Shown piece after piece: positions 1-6,830 of a stretch of 12,810 nucleotides of DNA. Position numbers and translations under genes: made by a program. The stretch covers positions 1-12,810 of the forward strand of contig JAEYNH010000240.1 of assembly GCA_023412655.1 (NCBI GenBank), read 5' to 3'. The first letter of the stretch is position 1. Each line of letters opens with the position of its first letter. Under the pieces are notes generated by a model. That model saw only the letters and a program-made list of their open reading frames with translations. It made no database searches and had not been told where the DNA came from. This stretch comes from Pseudomonadota bacterium (GTDB lineage: Bacteria > Pseudomonadota > Alphaproteobacteria > Caulobacterales > Caulobacteraceae).

Positions 1-567
1 GATCCGCCCCGGGCGGCGGTCCGGCTGAACTGGAGCGCCGGCCCGGGCGGGCGGGGCTTGGACCTGCCGGTCACGCCGGCCCCGCGGCTTACCGTCATGG
101 CCGCGCCCGCGCCGGCGCCGCAGGGCCCAGCGTCCCTGATCACCTCTGCGGTGCGCCGCAACGACGGCTCGCCCACCTCGCGGCTCAAGACCCTGGCCTA
201 CCTCGACAATGTGCTGGCCCGTCGCGAGGCGCGAACGGCGGGGGCTGACGAGGCGCTGATGCTCAACACGCGCGGCGAGGTGGCCTGCGCCGCCGCCGCC
301 AACGTCTTCTGGATCGTCGACGGCGTTGTCCGCACGCCCGCGCTGGCCTGCGGGGTGCTTGATGGGACCATCCGGGCTCAGGTGCTGGCCTGCTGCGCAC
401 GCCTGGGCGTGCCCGTGGAGGAGGTCCGCGCCCAGCCCGAGACCTTGGAGGGCGCGGCGATGTTCATCACAAACAGCCTGATCGGGGTGCGTGCGGTCGA
501 GCGCCTCGATGGACGCCCGCTGCGGGGCTCCGACCTGGTGGACACCCTCGCCGAGGCTGTCGCCTAG
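1..567 (+). CDS. Class IV aminotransferase, C-terminal part (4-amino-4-deoxychorismate lyase / PabC-like), 5' end outside window
   Basis: The frame is open from the first base to a TAG stop at 565-567, so only the C-terminal 188 codons are present; a TTG at 58 in this frame is internal, not a start. The fold-type IV PLP-enzyme signature is clear: RLKTLAYLDNVLARREA, then GADEALMLNTRGEVA, then ANVFWIVDGVVRTPALACGVLDG, and near the end the MFITNSLIGVRAV block. That last block and the preceding RLNWSAGPGGRGLDLP stretch fit 4-amino-4-deoxychorismate lyases (release of p-aminobenzoate for folate) better than branched-chain or D-amino-acid transaminases, but these subfamilies are hard to separate. 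The Glu usual in the EG-x(2)-N-[IL]-F motif is replaced: the sequence reads VACAAAANVF. The PLP-binding lysine would lie left of the window. The gene converges on the ScfR-type gene and shares 4 nt with it. Confidence 0.8.
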   Translation, partial: DPPRAAVRLNWSAGPGGRGLDLPVTPAPRLTVMAAPAPAPQGPASLITSAVRRNDGSPTSRLKTLAYLDNVLARREARTAGADEALMLNTRGEVACAAAANVFWIVDGVVRTPALACGVLDGTIRAQVLACCARLGVPVEEVRAQPETLEGAAMFITNSLIGVRAVERLDGRPLRGSDLVDTLAEAVA

Positions 568-1973
568 TCGAGGCGGAACGGCACCATCCGGCGCTCGTGG
601 GGCGGTACGCGCAGGGGTCGGTCCACCGGCGGGAAGGCGCGCTGCGGGCAGTCGTTGCGCTCGCAGATCCGGCAGCTGACCCCGATGCGCGCCGCCGGAC
701 CTGAAAGGTCGATGCCTTCGGAATAGACGAACTGATCGGCGTGGCCGATCTCGCAGCCGAAGCCGAGGACGAAGTGGCGATCGGGCTGCAGGTAGCTGCC
801 AGACGGCTTGGCCACGCTGCGGGCCACCGACAGGTAGCGCGCCCCGTCCGGCATCTCCGCCACCTGGACGAGGAAGCGGTCGGGGGCGCCCACCGCCTGG
901 TGGACGTTCCAGAGCGGGCAGGCTCCGCCGAAGCGGGCGAAGCGCAGGCGGGTGGCCGAGTGGCGCTTGGTGATGTTGCCGGCGTAGTCCATCCGCACGA
1001 AGAAGATCGGGGCTCCGCGCAGGCCCGGCCGCTGCAGGTTCGACAGCCGGTGGCACACCTGCTCGAGGCTGGTGTGGAAGGTGAGGGCCAAGGCCTCCAC
1101 ATCGTGGCGCAGGGCCCGGGCGGCCGCCTGGAAGCGCCGGTAGGGCATCAGCAGGGCGCCCGCCGCATAGTTGCTGAGCCCAACCCGGCAGACGTCCACC
1201 GCCTCGGACGTGCGGAACCGCGCCCTGGCGAGCTCGGTCTCGACGACCTCGGTAAGTTCCGCGGCCGCGAGGTGGTAGGCCAGCTGAAAGGTCTGGGTCT
1301 CGGCCGGTTGGCGGGGGTTGACCCAGAGCGTGCGCGTCACAGGGTCGTAGCGCCGCATCAGTTCGCCGGCCGCGGCGCGCACCACCGTCACGTCCTGCCG
1401 GGCCTTCAGCCAGGCTATCAGCAGCCCGTCAGGCGTGCCGCCCTCCGCGAGGCCGACGGCCTCCGATAGCGCCTCGGCCGCGCGGTCAAGCTGGTCCAGG
1501 TAGTTGTCCTTGTCATGGAAGAACTCGCGCACCTCCTCGTAGGGCAGGAGCGAGCTGGCCGCTGTCGCCTCGTCCAGGGCCACCGCCTCCTCGGTCAGGT
1601 TCAGCCGTTCGGCCAGCCGCTGGTTCGCCCGGTGCAGGTCCAGGAACCGGCGGGCGAAGGCCGGCGCCTGCAGCGCCACCCGGCGGATTTCCGATAGGGC
1701 CACGGGCGCGCCGGGATGGGCGCTCTCGGCCACCGCCTCCTTGAGGTCGGCGATCAGCCGCTCGTCCTCGCGGGCTTCGAACACCTCGGGCGCCACGCCG
1801 AAGACCTCGGCGATAGAGAGCAGCACCCTGGAGGTGACCGGCCGCTGGTTGGCTTCGATCTGGGAGAGGTAGCTCACCGAAATCCCAAGCCGGGCGGCGC
1901 AGGCCTGCAGCTTCAGGCCCTGCTCCTGGCGCAGGCGTCGCACGTCGGGGCCGACGAACAGCTTCTCCGGCAT
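564..1973 (-). CDS. XRE-family short-chain fatty acyl-CoA regulator, ScfR/RamB/PccR type
   Basis: This 469-residue protein has an N-terminal XRE helix-turn-helix (about residues 8-63, with the LGISVSYLSQIEANQRPV recognition region). An IrrE/ImmA-like middle domain follows, then a C-terminal DUF2083-type domain with a cysteine cluster CRICERNDC (Cys434, Cys437, Cys442). This is the architecture of RamB, PccR and related ScfR regulators, which sense acyl-CoA or carbon status and control acetate, glyoxylate or propionate genes. The middle domain has LAYHLAAAEL where active ImmA/IrrE peptidases have HExxH, so peptidase activity is unlikely. The ATG at 1973 is the only sensible start because an in-frame TGA lies four codons upstream. 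No clear Shine-Dalgarno precedes it, so a leaderless or very short leader transcript is possible. No acyl-CoA metabolic gene lies beside it, so its targets are elsewhere. Family assignment is firm; the effector is unknown. Confidence 0.88.
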   Translation of the reverse strand: MPEKLFVGPDVRRLRQEQGLKLQACAARLGISVSYLSQIEANQRPVTSRVLLSIAEVFGVAPEVFEAREDERLIADLKEAVAESAHPGAPVALSEIRRVALQAPAFARRFLDLHRANQRLAERLNLTEEAVALDEATAASSLLPYEEVREFFHDKDNYLDQLDRAAEALSEAVGLAEGGTPDGLLIAWLKARQDVTVVRAAAGELMRRYDPVTRTLWVNPRQPAETQTFQLAYHLAAAELTEVVETELARARFRTSEAVDVCRVGLSNYAAGALLMPYRRFQAAARALRHDVEALALTFHTSLEQVCHRLSNLQRPGLRGAPIFFVRMDYAGNITKRHSATRLRFARFGGACPLWNVHQAVGAPDRFLVQVAEMPDGARYLSVARSVAKPSGSYLQPDRHFVLGFGCEIGHADQFVYSEGIDLSGPAARIGVSCRICERNDCPQRAFPPVDRPLRVPPHERRMVPFRLD

Positions 1974-1988
1974 TTCACAATTTCACAA
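1973..1988 (-). promoter_or_regulatory. Tandem 8-bp repeat abutting the ScfR-type start codon, candidate autoregulatory operator
   Basis: On the minus strand two perfect copies of TTGTGAAA stand head to tail, and the last base of the second copy is the A of the ATG start codon. RamB/ScfR-type regulators are known to bind TTTGCAAA-like boxes, and this unit differs only modestly from that pattern. A regulator bound here would block both transcription start and ribosome entry. The repeat is seen directly; its function is inferred. Confidence 0.45.
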
Positions 1989-2080
1989 ATGGCGTTCTGC
2001 GAGGCGCAAAGTCTTCGCACGTTCTCGTTTGAAATCCAAAGCGAAAGGGGGCTTGCTCCCTGCCCGAACGTGACCCTCAG

Positions 2081-2090
2081 TTTCGCAAAA
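2081..2090. promoter_or_regulatory. TTTTGCGAAA box upstream of the MerR-type gene, possible ScfR-type site
   Basis: The minus strand reads TTTTGCGAAA, the closest match in the window to TTTGCAAA-type boxes and similar to the TTGTGAAA repeats at 1973-1988. It lies at the other end of the divergent intergenic region, directly before the ribosome site of the MerR-type gene. A related partial box (ACTTTGCGCC on the minus strand) sits at about 2003-2012. Such short AT-containing motifs can occur by chance, but they stand out against this GC-rich background. Confidence 0.3.
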
Positions 2091-2099
2091 GAGGCCGAG

Positions 2100-2468
2100 A
2101 TGCTGGGACGCCGCCCTGACAATCTGCACCACCTGCCGCGGCTAGGCTTCGCCGACGCATGCCGGCTGTTCGACATGACGCCCCGGGCTCTGCGCTTCTA
2201 TGAGGAGAAGGGCCTGATCGAGGCGCGGCGGGACCGCCTCAACCATCGCTACTACGACGGCTCCACCCGTCAGAAGCTGTCGTGGATCTCGCGCTTGCGC
2301 GCGGTCAGCCTGCCGCTGCGCGACATTCGTCAGGTGCTCGACGCCGAACAGCGCGGATCGGGCTCGCAATTGGCGCTGCGCAAGCTGCTTTCCCGGCGCG
2401 AGGAACTGGCCCGGGAGCTCGCCGCCCTCGACGCCCTGATCCCGACGCTGCAGGACGAAGCGGCCTAG
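2100..2468 (+). CDS. MerR-family transcriptional regulator (small, effector unknown)
   Basis: This 122-residue protein carries a MerR winged helix-turn-helix: helix pair at about residues 16-35, the hallmark RALRFYEEKGLI at 29-40, and the wing with RLNHRYYDG at 46-54. A C-terminal dimerisation helix rich in Arg, Glu and Leu (about 93-118) follows. There is no effector domain and only one cysteine (Cys21), so a metal or redox sensor of the MerR/SoxR/CueR kind is unlikely. The start is the ATG at 2100 because GAGG at 2091-2094 lies 5 nt upstream; an earlier in-frame ATG at 1989 would give a non-conserved extension through the promoter region. It is divergent from the ScfR-type gene and converges on the alpha/beta hydrolase, sharing CTAG with it. 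Its target genes are not evident; the hydrolase is one candidate by position only. Confidence 0.85.
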   Translation: MLGRRPDNLHHLPRLGFADACRLFDMTPRALRFYEEKGLIEARRDRLNHRYYDGSTRQKLSWISRLRAVSLPLRDIRQVLDAEQRGSGSQLALRKLLSRREELARELAALDALIPTLQDEAA

Positions 2469-3616
2469 GGAGCGCGTCCGGCGCCTGTCGCCGCCCGGCC
2501 GCCCACCGCCAGGGGGCGGACTTCATCCACCAGCGCCATGAGGAACCGGCCGGGCTCCTCGTGCGGCGCGAGGTGGGCGGAATGCTCGAACCAGACGATC
2601 TTCTTGGTCGGCGCCCGCAGATCGGCCATCCAGGCCTCGGTGACGTCCGGCGGGGTCGTGAGGTCGTGCCGGCCCAGGAACATCAGCATCGGGAAATCGA
2701 CCTGCTTCACGGTGGTCAGGTCGACGCGGGTCAGTTCCGGCAGCAGGGCCCCGACCGACAGTTGGCCGCCTTCGTCGATGGCCTGCCGATCCGCCAGGTC
2801 ATAGTCGGGCGACAGCCGGGCGGCTCGGAAATAGAAGTCGGCGTTGTCCCGGTAGGCGGCCAGCCCGCCATAGCGCATGACCCACTTGCGGACGACGTTC
2901 ACCTTGTCGAACGGCAGGGGCCCATCGCCGGGATAGGGCGCGATGGCGCGCAATTCCGCCAGGGCTTCGGTATCGCGGCGCTTCTCGGCCTGGGCCAGGA
3001 GGCTGCGGTACTGCGCCGTCTCGTTCGCGTGCATCGCCAGGAGCGGGCCGACCCCCACGTAGGCGCTGATCCAGTCCGGATGCTGCATGGCCGCGTCCAT
3101 GGCGATGGCGTTGCCCCAGGAATGGCCGAGCAGGACCACCTGCCGCTGGCCGAACCGCTCGCGCAGGTGGGCGATCAGCTCCACCAGGTCCTCAGCCATG
3201 CGCGCCCGGCTCAGGGTCGGCCGGGTGGCCTCGGCGCCGTTGAGGCGCAAGGTCTTTCCCGTCCCGCGCTGGTCCCACTGGACGACGGTGAAGAAGTCCT
3301 CCCAGGCCTGCTGGTAGGGCCAGCTGCGGCCCATCTCCGCCGCGCCGGGCCCGCCGTGCACATAGATCAGGATGGGGTTGGTCCTGTCGGCGCCGCGGAT
3401 GGAGATCCACTGGTCCATGCCGCCAAGCCGCAGGCGCTCCACCGACTGCACGCCCTTCGGCGTCACGATCTTCTGCCGGTCGGCGATCATCGGACGCACC
3501 AGGCCGTAGGCGGATTCGGGCGAGATCGCCGGCGTCTGGGCATTGACCGCGGCGGGGCCCGCCAACGTGGCCGCCAGGGCCATGAAACCGATCCGGCGCC
3601 GCATCCTGTACTGCAT
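2465..3616 (-). CDS. Exported alpha/beta hydrolase, proline-iminopeptidase-like
   Basis: This 383-residue serine hydrolase has a signal peptide (Arg-rich start, then a hydrophobic stretch to about residue 26, ending AVNAQ), so it should act in the periplasm. The fold is well marked: the HGGPG oxyanion loop at 87-91, VVQWDQRGTGKT at 111-122 (typical of prolyl iminopeptidases), the nucleophile elbow GHSWGN at 164-169 with Ser166, Asp318 in FLGRHDLTTP, and His348 in EHSAH. The substrate could be a proline peptide, but close relatives also act as esterases, so activity is not fixed. The ATG at 3616 follows a G-rich stretch; an ATG four codons later (3604) would also keep the signal peptide. It is divergent from the GMC dehydrogenase gene, and a role in the sugar locus is unproven. 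Confidence 0.85.
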   Translation of the reverse strand: MQYRMRRRIGFMALAATLAGPAAVNAQTPAISPESAYGLVRPMIADRQKIVTPKGVQSVERLRLGGMDQWISIRGADRTNPILIYVHGGPGAAEMGRSWPYQQAWEDFFTVVQWDQRGTGKTLRLNGAEATRPTLSRARMAEDLVELIAHLRERFGQRQVVLLGHSWGNAIAMDAAMQHPDWISAYVGVGPLLAMHANETAQYRSLLAQAEKRRDTEALAELRAIAPYPGDGPLPFDKVNVVRKWVMRYGGLAAYRDNADFYFRAARLSPDYDLADRQAIDEGGQLSVGALLPELTRVDLTTVKQVDFPMLMFLGRHDLTTPPDVTEAWMADLRAPTKKIVWFEHSAHLAPHEEPGRFLMALVDEVRPLAVGGRAATGAGRAP

Positions 3617-3699
3617 CCTGGCGTCCCCCCGTCGCTGCCGTGGTGAAGCTAGGGGCGGGCGCAACGCGCCGCAACCGCACGAGAGCATCTGCGCATAAC

Positions 3700-3713
3700 G
3701 CCGATCGATCGGC
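3700..3713. promoter_or_regulatory. Perfect 14-bp palindrome upstream of the first GMC gene
   Basis: GCCGATCGATCGGC is a perfect inverted repeat lying in the 162-bp divergent gap between the hydrolase and the GMC dehydrogenase, 65 nt before the chosen GTG start. It has the same length and the same ATCGAT core as the LacI-type operator at 7852-7865, though the outer bases differ (GCCG versus TGTA). It could be a second LacI-family operator, another factor's site or chance, since CGATCG is common in such genomes. The rest of the gap (3617-3778) shows only the ribosome sites. Confidence 0.35.
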
Positions 3714-3763
3714 TCTTGGCCGCGGCCGGAGTCTGGGTCAACCTGCGCGCGAAGTTCGGCTTC

Positions 3764-3771
3764 GGGGGGAG
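3764..3771 (+). promoter_or_regulatory. Ribosome binding site fixing the GTG start at 3779
   Basis: GGGGGGAG ends 7 nt before GTG 3779, an ideal distance. The upstream in-frame TTG at 3716 has no comparable site and would add a 21-residue extension outside the conserved FAD-binding domain, so the GTG is preferred. Confidence 0.65.
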
Positions 3772-3778
3772 CGCACGC

Positions 3779-5488
3779 GTGGCGTCTGAGCCTTATGACG
3801 TGATCGTGGTCGGCTCGGGCGCCGGCGGCGGGATGAGCGCCTACCACCTGACGCGGTCGGGCCTGAGGGTGCTGATGCTGGAGGCCGGCCGGACCTACGA
3901 TCCGGTCGCCGAAACCCCGATGTACCAGACCAACGCCGAGGCGCCCCTGCGGGCGGCCGCCACGCCGGACAAGCCGTTCGGCTTCTACGACGCCACGGTG
4001 GACGGCGGCTGGGAAGTGCCCAACGAGCCCTACACCGTGGCTGAGGGATCGGAGCCCTTCATCTGGTGGCGGCCGCGGATGCTGGGGGGGCGGACCAACC
4101 ACTGGGGCCGGATCTCGCTGCGGTTCGGGCCGCTGGACTTCAAGCCGCGCAGCCGCGACGGCCTCGGCTACGACTGGCCGATCACCTATGACGACCTGGC
4201 CCCCTGGTACGACCGCACCGAGAGGCTAATCGGGGTCACGGGCGCGGCCCCGCCCCGCGGCCTGGTGAACACGCCCGACTCGCCGCCCGGCTGTCTGCTG
4301 GAGAGCCCACCGCCCAGGGCCTTCGAGCGGTTCTACGCCCGCGGCTTCGAGGCCATGGGCATTCCGGTCGTGCCGATGCACGGGGCCGTCCTGACCAGCC
4401 CCGTGGAACAGATGGACGGCCGCAACATCTGCGTCTTCGCCACGCCCTGCGGCCGGGGCTGTTCCATCGGGGCGAACTTCCAGTCCACCACGGTGCTGAT
4501 CCCTCCGGCCCTGGCCACCGGCAACCTGGCGGTCCGCACCAACGCCCTCGTCTATCAGGTTGACCTCGACGCCTCCGGCAGGGCCAAGGGCGTCACCTTC
4601 GTGGACCGCGTCACCGGCGAGCACCATTCGGTCGTTGGCCGCTCGGTGGTGCTGGCGGCCGGCTCGGGCGAGACGGCGCGCATCCTGCTGAACTCCAAGA
4701 GCGCGAAGTTCCCGGATGGCCTGTGCAACGCTCACGGCATGGTCGGCCGCTACCTGATGGACAGCGTCGGCCTCAACGTGACGGGCCAGTTCCCGGCCCT
4801 GGAGGATCTGCCCCCCACCAACGACGACGGGATGAGCGTCTCCCACACCTATGTGCCCTGGTGGGGCTACGACAAACACGCCGAGCTGGGCTTCCCGCGC
4901 GGCTATCATGTGGAGATCGGCGGCGGCCGCCAGATGCCCTCGCTCAGTCTCGCCCGGCTGATCGAGGACGATCCCACAAGCGTCGGCGAGGACCTGCGGG
5001 CGAACCTGCGCCGCCGCTACGGCAGCATCATCAGCTTCAACGGGCGCGGGGAAATGATCCCCAACGAGGACTGCTACTGCGAGCTGGACCCGACGGTGAA
5101 GGACAAGTGGGGCATCCCGGTCCTGCGCTTCCACTGGCGCTGGGGCGAGGCGGAGACGCGCCAGGCGGCGCACATGGTCACCACCTTCCTGGAGGTGATC
5201 GACCGGCTGGGCGGCAGGCCGGTGGGGGAGGTCGAGCGCGATGGGCGCAAGGCGATCTCCAAGGGCGGCGAGATGATCCACGAGGTGGGCACCGCGCGCA
5301 TGGGCGCCTCGGAGGCGGACTCGGTGGTCAACCAGTACGGCCAGGCCTGGGCGGTCCCCAACCTGTTCGTCACCGACGGCGCGGTGCTGGTCTCGAGCCC
5401 CGACAAGAACCCGACCCTGTCGATCCTGGCCCTGGCCTGGCGGTCCAGCGATCACCTGGCGCAACTGGCCAAGGGAGGTGAGCTGTGA
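3779..5488 (+). CDS. GMC-family FAD-dependent sugar/glycoside dehydrogenase, catalytic subunit (LacA / FAD-GDH alpha-like)
   Basis: This 569-residue flavoprotein starts with a Rossmann FAD motif (G12-S-G14-A-G-G17, with the ribose-binding Glu35 in MLEAG). The substrate region has GGRTNHWGR, and the C-terminal GMC domain has HEVGTARMG (catalytic His501) and DKNPTL (Asn544). Cys218, Cys224 and Cys228 are spaced C-x5-C-x3-C, resembling the iron-sulfur ligands of the bacterial FAD-glucose dehydrogenase catalytic subunit, so electron transfer through a [3Fe-4S] cluster rather than to O2 is likely (inference). It has no signal peptide; the next gene, overlapping by 4 nt (GTGA), encodes a small subunit with a Tat signal, so the pair is probably exported folded. 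Caulobacter LacA/LacC, needed for lactose use, is the nearest model I know. A DUF1080 gene downstream suggests C3 oxidation of a glycoside. Confidence 0.88.
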   Translation: MASEPYDVIVVGSGAGGGMSAYHLTRSGLRVLMLEAGRTYDPVAETPMYQTNAEAPLRAAATPDKPFGFYDATVDGGWEVPNEPYTVAEGSEPFIWWRPRMLGGRTNHWGRISLRFGPLDFKPRSRDGLGYDWPITYDDLAPWYDRTERLIGVTGAAPPRGLVNTPDSPPGCLLESPPPRAFERFYARGFEAMGIPVVPMHGAVLTSPVEQMDGRNICVFATPCGRGCSIGANFQSTTVLIPPALATGNLAVRTNALVYQVDLDASGRAKGVTFVDRVTGEHHSVVGRSVVLAAGSGETARILLNSKSAKFPDGLCNAHGMVGRYLMDSVGLNVTGQFPALEDLPPTNDDGMSVSHTYVPWWGYDKHAELGFPRGYHVEIGGGRQMPSLSLARLIEDDPTSVGEDLRANLRRRYGSIISFNGRGEMIPNEDCYCELDPTVKDKWGIPVLRFHWRWGEAETRQAAHMVTTFLEVIDRLGGRPVGEVERDGRKAISKGGEMIHEVGTARMGASEADSVVNQYGQAWAVPNLFVTDGAVLVSSPDKNPTLSILALAWRSSDHLAQLAKGGEL

Positions 5489-6117
5489 GGGATGAGGCTC
5501 CGGTCTATCGTCGCAAGGTCGACCGCCGCACCGCCCTGGTCTGGGTGGGCGCGGCGGGCGCCGCCGTCGCCGCGGCCGGGACGGGGGTGGTGGTCTATCG
5601 AAAGGCCGTGCAGCCCACCGAAGGGCCTGGCTACGGGACCGATCCCAAGCTCAACCCGCCGGTCAAGGCTCCCTGGCCGCGGCTGTTGTCGGACGACGAG
5701 CTTCAGGCCGCCGCCGTCCTCGCGGACTTCATCCTGCCGGCCACCGCCACGGCCCCGGCGGCCAGCGCGCTGGGCGTCCCAGACTTCATCGACGAATGGG
5801 TGAGCGCGCCCTATCCGGACCAGATCGAGGACCGGCCGGTCATTCGGGACGGGTTGAAGCGCCTGATCCCCCACCTGGTGCGCGGCGATGCGGCCCGGAG
5901 GACGGCGGCGCTGAAGGCTTTGCCGGCGTCCGCCGACGAGGCGACCCGGGCCTTCTTCAAACGCTTCCGGGCCCTGACCGTGGGAGCCTACTACACCACC
6001 GAGGCCGGCTTTCGGGACGTGGGCTACATCGGCAACGAGGTGCGCACGTCCGACCCTGGGCCTTCGGCCGAGGTCACGGCGGTGCTGGAGGAGCGCCTGA
6101 AGGCGCTCGGTCTGTGA
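5485..6117 (+). CDS. Gluconate 2-dehydrogenase subunit 3 family protein (LacC-like small subunit with Tat signal)
   Basis: This 210-residue protein begins with a twin-arginine signal: DRRTALVWVG with Arg14-Arg15, then a long Ala/Gly/Val hydrophobic segment to about residue 37. The mature part carries the family hallmarks LSDDELQAAAVLADFILP and, near the C-terminus, GAYYTTEAGFRDVGYIGNE. In known membrane-bound sugar dehydrogenases this gamma-type subunit helps the catalytic flavoprotein mature and carries it through the Tat pore. The GTG start at 5485 overlaps the upstream stop (GTGA), and AAGGGAGG at 5471-5478 gives a strong ribosome site 6 nt away. This implies translational coupling and near-equal amounts of the two subunits. 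No cytochrome c subunit gene follows, although characterised three-part complexes have one. Confidence 0.87.
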   Translation: MRDEAPVYRRKVDRRTALVWVGAAGAAVAAAGTGVVVYRKAVQPTEGPGYGTDPKLNPPVKAPWPRLLSDDELQAAAVLADFILPATATAPAASALGVPDFIDEWVSAPYPDQIEDRPVIRDGLKRLIPHLVRGDAARRTAALKALPASADEATRAFFKRFRALTVGAYYTTEAGFRDVGYIGNEVRTSDPGPSAEVTAVLEERLKALGL

Positions 6118-6129
6118 TGTTGCGCCTTT

Positions 6130-6134
6130 GGGAG
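6130..6134 (+). promoter_or_regulatory. Ribosome binding site fixing the ATG start at 6144
   Basis: GGGAG lies 9 nt before ATG 6144. An alternative in-frame ATG at 6117 overlaps the previous stop (TGATG) but would put nine residues (MLRLWETNA) before a normal signal peptide, so 6144 is preferred. Coupled initiation at 6117 cannot be excluded. Confidence 0.5.
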
Positions 6135-6143
6135 ACGAACGCG

Positions 6144-6830
6144 ATGAAGGCTCTGACGCTTGGCCTGGCGATGGCCGTGGCGATCTTCGGCGGGGCCGCG
6201 GCGGCGGCCGAGAACACCCTCAGCGCGGACGAGCAGGCCGCCGGATGGCGGCTGCTGTTCGACGGCCGCTCACTGGACGGCTGGCGCGGCTTCAAGTCGG
6301 CCGAGCCGGACGCGGGATGGCATGTGACGGACGGCGCCCTGGGCCCCGACCCGAAGACCTCGCGGGACATCATCACCAAGGACCAGTTCGGCGATTTCGA
6401 GCTGGTGTTCGACTGGAAGGTGGGGCCGAAGGGCAACTCCGGCGTCATGTTCCATGTCACCGAGGATGGCGCCCAGACCTACCAGTCGGGCCCGGAGTAT
6501 CAGCTGGTGGACAACGCCCGGGGCGAGCCGGCGGTCGAACGGGCCGGCGCCCTCTACGCCCTCTATGCGCCCACCACCGACGCGACCCGACCCGTAGGGA
6601 CGTTCAACCACAGCCGACTGGTGCTGAAGGACGGCAAGGGCGAGCACTGGCTGAACGGGGTGAAGGTGGCCGAGTACGACCTGAACTCCGCCGACTTCAA
6701 GGCCAAGGTCGCGGCCAGCAAGTTCAAGGCCTGGCCCCAGTTCGCCGCCGCGCGCACGGGCCACATCGCGATCCAGAACCACGGCGACCCGGTGTTTTTC
6801 CGCAACATCAAGATCCGCGAGCTGAAGTAG
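6144..6830 (+). CDS. Exported DUF1080 protein, 3-keto-disaccharide hydrolase family
   Basis: This 228-residue protein has a cleavable signal peptide (hydrophobic to about residue 20, ending in a run of alanines). A single concanavalin-like DUF1080 domain follows: LFDGRSLDGW at 38-47, FGDFELVFDWKV at 82-93, GNSGVMFHV at 97-105, SGPEYQLVDN at 115-124, and a C-terminal HIAIQNHGDPVFFRNIKIREL block. These are the family's standard landmarks and the length is normal. Family members have been linked to cleavage of 3-keto-glycosides, the products of sugar C3 dehydrogenases, which fits the GMC/small-subunit pair just upstream (26-nt gap). A purely glycan-binding role is the main alternative. Its last 23 nt overlap the end of the convergent LacI-type gene. 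Confidence 0.87.
   Translation: MKALTLGLAMAVAIFGGAAAAAENTLSADEQAAGWRLLFDGRSLDGWRGFKSAEPDAGWHVTDGALGPDPKTSRDIITKDQFGDFELVFDWKVGPKGNSGVMFHVTEDGAQTYQSGPEYQLVDNARGEPAVERAGALYALYAPTTDATRPVGTFNHSRLVLKDGKGEHWLNGVKVAEYDLNSADFKAKVAASKFKAWPQFAAARTGHIAIQNHGDPVFFRNIKIRELK

Noticed and set aside
741..1469. Plus-strand frame opposite the ScfR-type gene
   Set aside because: Low-complexity Arg/Gly/Leu-rich shadow without domain similarity.
1716..2099. Upstream extension of the MerR-type frame
   Set aside because: It overlaps the ScfR-type coding region and the divergent promoter; a good ribosome site supports ATG 2100.
2282..3646. Plus-strand frame (454 codons) opposite the alpha/beta hydrolase
   Set aside because: Arg/Gly/His-rich with no motif; the minus-strand hydrolase has a complete catalytic triad and signal peptide.
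3716..3778. TTG start giving a 590-residue GMC protein
   Set aside because: No Shine-Dalgarno, and the added residues precede the conserved Rossmann start; GTG 3779 has a strong site at 7 nt.
3617..4102. N-terminal extension of the hydrolase frame beyond ATG 3616
   Set aside because: It would run through the divergent promoter region and into the GMC gene, and would bury an obvious signal peptide.
4226..5464. Minus-strand frame (412 codons) antisense to the first GMC gene
   Set aside because: No recognisable domain, biased composition, and the opposite strand carries an intact GMC protein with catalytic residues.
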